This document shows, in pieces, positions 12,943 to 13,827 of a stretch of 13,827 nucleotides of DNA (the first letter of the stretch is position 1; each line of letters opens with the position of its first letter). The notes beneath the pieces were generated by a model, which was not told where the DNA came from, searched no databases, and saw nothing but the letters and a program-made list of their open reading frames with translations. A program made the translations under genes and the position numbers. Location: positions 1 to 13,827 of the forward strand of contig CAJTQO010000044.1 in the NCBI GenBank assembly GCA_910578405.1, in the 5' to 3' direction. This DNA comes from an uncultured Lachnospiraceae bacterium (lineage in GTDB: Bacteria; Bacillota; Clostridia; Lachnospirales; Lachnospiraceae).

Positions 12943-13311
12943 TTATAATACTTCCGGAGCCAGGGAAACAATTTTCATAAACTGTTTCTCACGCAGCTCC
13001 CTCGCAACCGGCCCAAAAATACGGGTTCCTCTTGGAGTCTTGTCATCTTTGATAATAACGGCAGCGTTCTCGTCAAACCGGATATAGGAACCGTCCTTAC
13101 GGCGTGTACTCTTTACCGTACGTACGACTACAGCTTTTACCACATCGCCCTTTTTTACAACTCCGCCGGGTGTTGCATCTTTAACCGTAGCAACAATAAT
13201 ATCGCCGATATATGCATATCTTCTTGTCGAGCCGCCCATAACCCTGATGCAGAGGAGTTCCTTTGCGCCTGTGTTATCAGCAACCTTAAGTCTGCTCTCT
13301 TGCTGAACCAT
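12943..13311 (-). CDS. rplN: 50S ribosomal protein L14
   Basis: L14 is a beta-barrel large-subunit protein at the subunit interface (bridge B8) and the RsfS silencing-factor site. The 122 residues are the standard length: MVQQESRLKVADNTGAKELL, then GGSTRRYAYIGDIIVATVKD, GVVKKGDVVKAVVVRT and the C-terminal TPRGTRIFGPVARELREKQF. AAGGAG lies upstream of the ATG, and the gap from rpsQ is 33 nt. Confidence 0.98.
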   Translation of the reverse strand: MVQQESRLKVADNTGAKELLCIRVMGGSTRRYAYIGDIIVATVKDATPGGVVKKGDVVKAVVVRTVKSTRRKDGSYIRFDENAAVIIKDDKTPRGTRIFGPVARELREKQFMKIVSLAPEVL

Positions 13312-13344
13312 GCTTTTTCTCCTTCCAATACTTCTTTTCTGTTA

Positions 13345-13599
13345 TTATTTCGCTCTTTCGATAATTTCCACAAGCCTCCACCTCTTGTCCTTGGACAGCG
13401 GCCTTGTTTCCATTACTTTTACTGTATCGCCGATATTGCATTCGTTATTTTCATCATGCGCCTTCAATTTGTATGTCCTCTTTACAATCTTCTTGTAAAG
13501 TGGATGCTTTACATGGTTTTCGATGGAAACAACAATCGTTTTATCCATTTTATTACTGGTTACTTTCCCAGTACGTGTTTTCCTCAAATTTCTTTCCAC
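13345..13599 (-). CDS. rpsQ: 30S ribosomal protein S17
   Basis: S17 is a primary 16S rRNA binder of the small-subunit body with an OB fold. The 84 residues include ERNLRKTRTGKVTSNKMDKT, VKHPLYKKIVKRTYKLKAHD, CNIGDTVKVMETRPLSKDKR and a WRLVEIIERAK end. It uses a GTG start at 13599: AAGGAG lies 6 nt upstream. Another in-frame GTG at 13620 would add seven residues, but they would overlap this ribosome site and are not part of the family. Confidence 0.95.
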   Translation of the reverse strand: MERNLRKTRTGKVTSNKMDKTIVVSIENHVKHPLYKKIVKRTYKLKAHDENNECNIGDTVKVMETRPLSKDKRWRLVEIIERAK

Positions 13600-13641
13600 G
13601 ATGATTCTCCTTTCTGACACTCAAGCCCAAAAGCCCGCGCT

Positions 13642-13827
13642 TTACTGCGCAGCCTTTTCTTTTTGTGTGATAACAGTCTGGATCCTTGCAATGTTCTTCC
13701 TTACTTCTTTGATCCTGGCCGTATTGTCCAACTGATTTGTTGCGTTCTGGAATCTCAAATTGAAAAGTTCTTTTTTAGCAGCCACTAATTCCTGTGCTAA
13801 TTCTGCAGCTGATTTGGCTCTTAAATC
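13642..13827 (-). CDS. rpmC: 50S ribosomal protein L29, N-terminus beyond the window
   Basis: The last 61 codons of L29 are present, read from the right edge (DLRAKSAAELAQELVAAKKE) through LFNLRFQNATNQLDNTARIK to QTVITQKEKAAQ and TAA at 13642-13644. L29 is a two-helix protein at the tunnel exit, next to L23, where trigger factor and SRP dock. Roughly eight N-terminal residues should lie outside. It precedes rpsQ by 42 nt, as in other S10/spc clusters. Confidence 0.96.
   Translation of the reverse strand, partial: DLRAKSAAELAQELVAAKKELFNLRFQNATNQLDNTARIKEVRKNIARIQTVITQKEKAAQ

Overview
This window is a Gram-positive S10-spc-alpha ribosomal protein cluster, read almost entirely on the minus strand (right to left). 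Several features point to Clostridia, most likely a Lachnospiraceae-type gut anaerobe. rpsD lies between rpsK and rpoA, unlike in Bacillus. A KOW-domain gene sits between map and infA. S14 and L36 carry zinc-ribbon cysteines, S4 is the cysteine-poor form, and L17 is much longer than usual. The genus is an inference from protein sequence feel; no search was run.

In transcription order: rpmC (cut by the right edge), rpsQ, rplN, rplX, rplE, rpsN, rpsH, rplF, rplR, rpsE, rpmD, rplO and secY form a tight block (13827 to 7873). Short gaps and strong Shine-Dalgarno sites are typical here, and rplO and secY overlap as TAATG. A hairpin plus T-run follows secY. Then come adk, map, a KOW-domain protein and infA (7647 to 5529), with the KOW gene overlapping infA. 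The last part, rpmJ, rpsM, rpsK, rpsD, rpoA, rplQ (5133 to 648), is much looser. Four gaps of 322 to 435 nt interrupt it, holding two tandem-repeat arrays, a good internal promoter before rpmJ and an intrinsic terminator between rpsD and rpoA. Together these genes supply ribosomal subunit proteins, the Sec channel, adenylate balance, N-terminal Met removal, initiation factor 1 and the RNA polymerase alpha subunit.

The left end (1 to 620) is a different module. A small XRE-type helix-turn-helix regulator on the plus strand converges on rplQ, with a strong terminator, probably bidirectional, between them. Divergent from it is the start of a leftward gene encoding a short basic, hydrophobic N-terminus, cut by the window edge. 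The two share a compact control region: a perfect 18-bp inverted repeat whose 7-nt centre supplies the -35 elements of both opposed promoters.

The most unusual features are this divergent switch, the seven-copy 37-bp array before rpoA whose copies can each form a small GGA- or AGA-loop hairpin, the 28-bp array between infA and rpmJ, the terminator inside the alpha operon, and the insertion in L17. No wholly new multi-gene system is evident.
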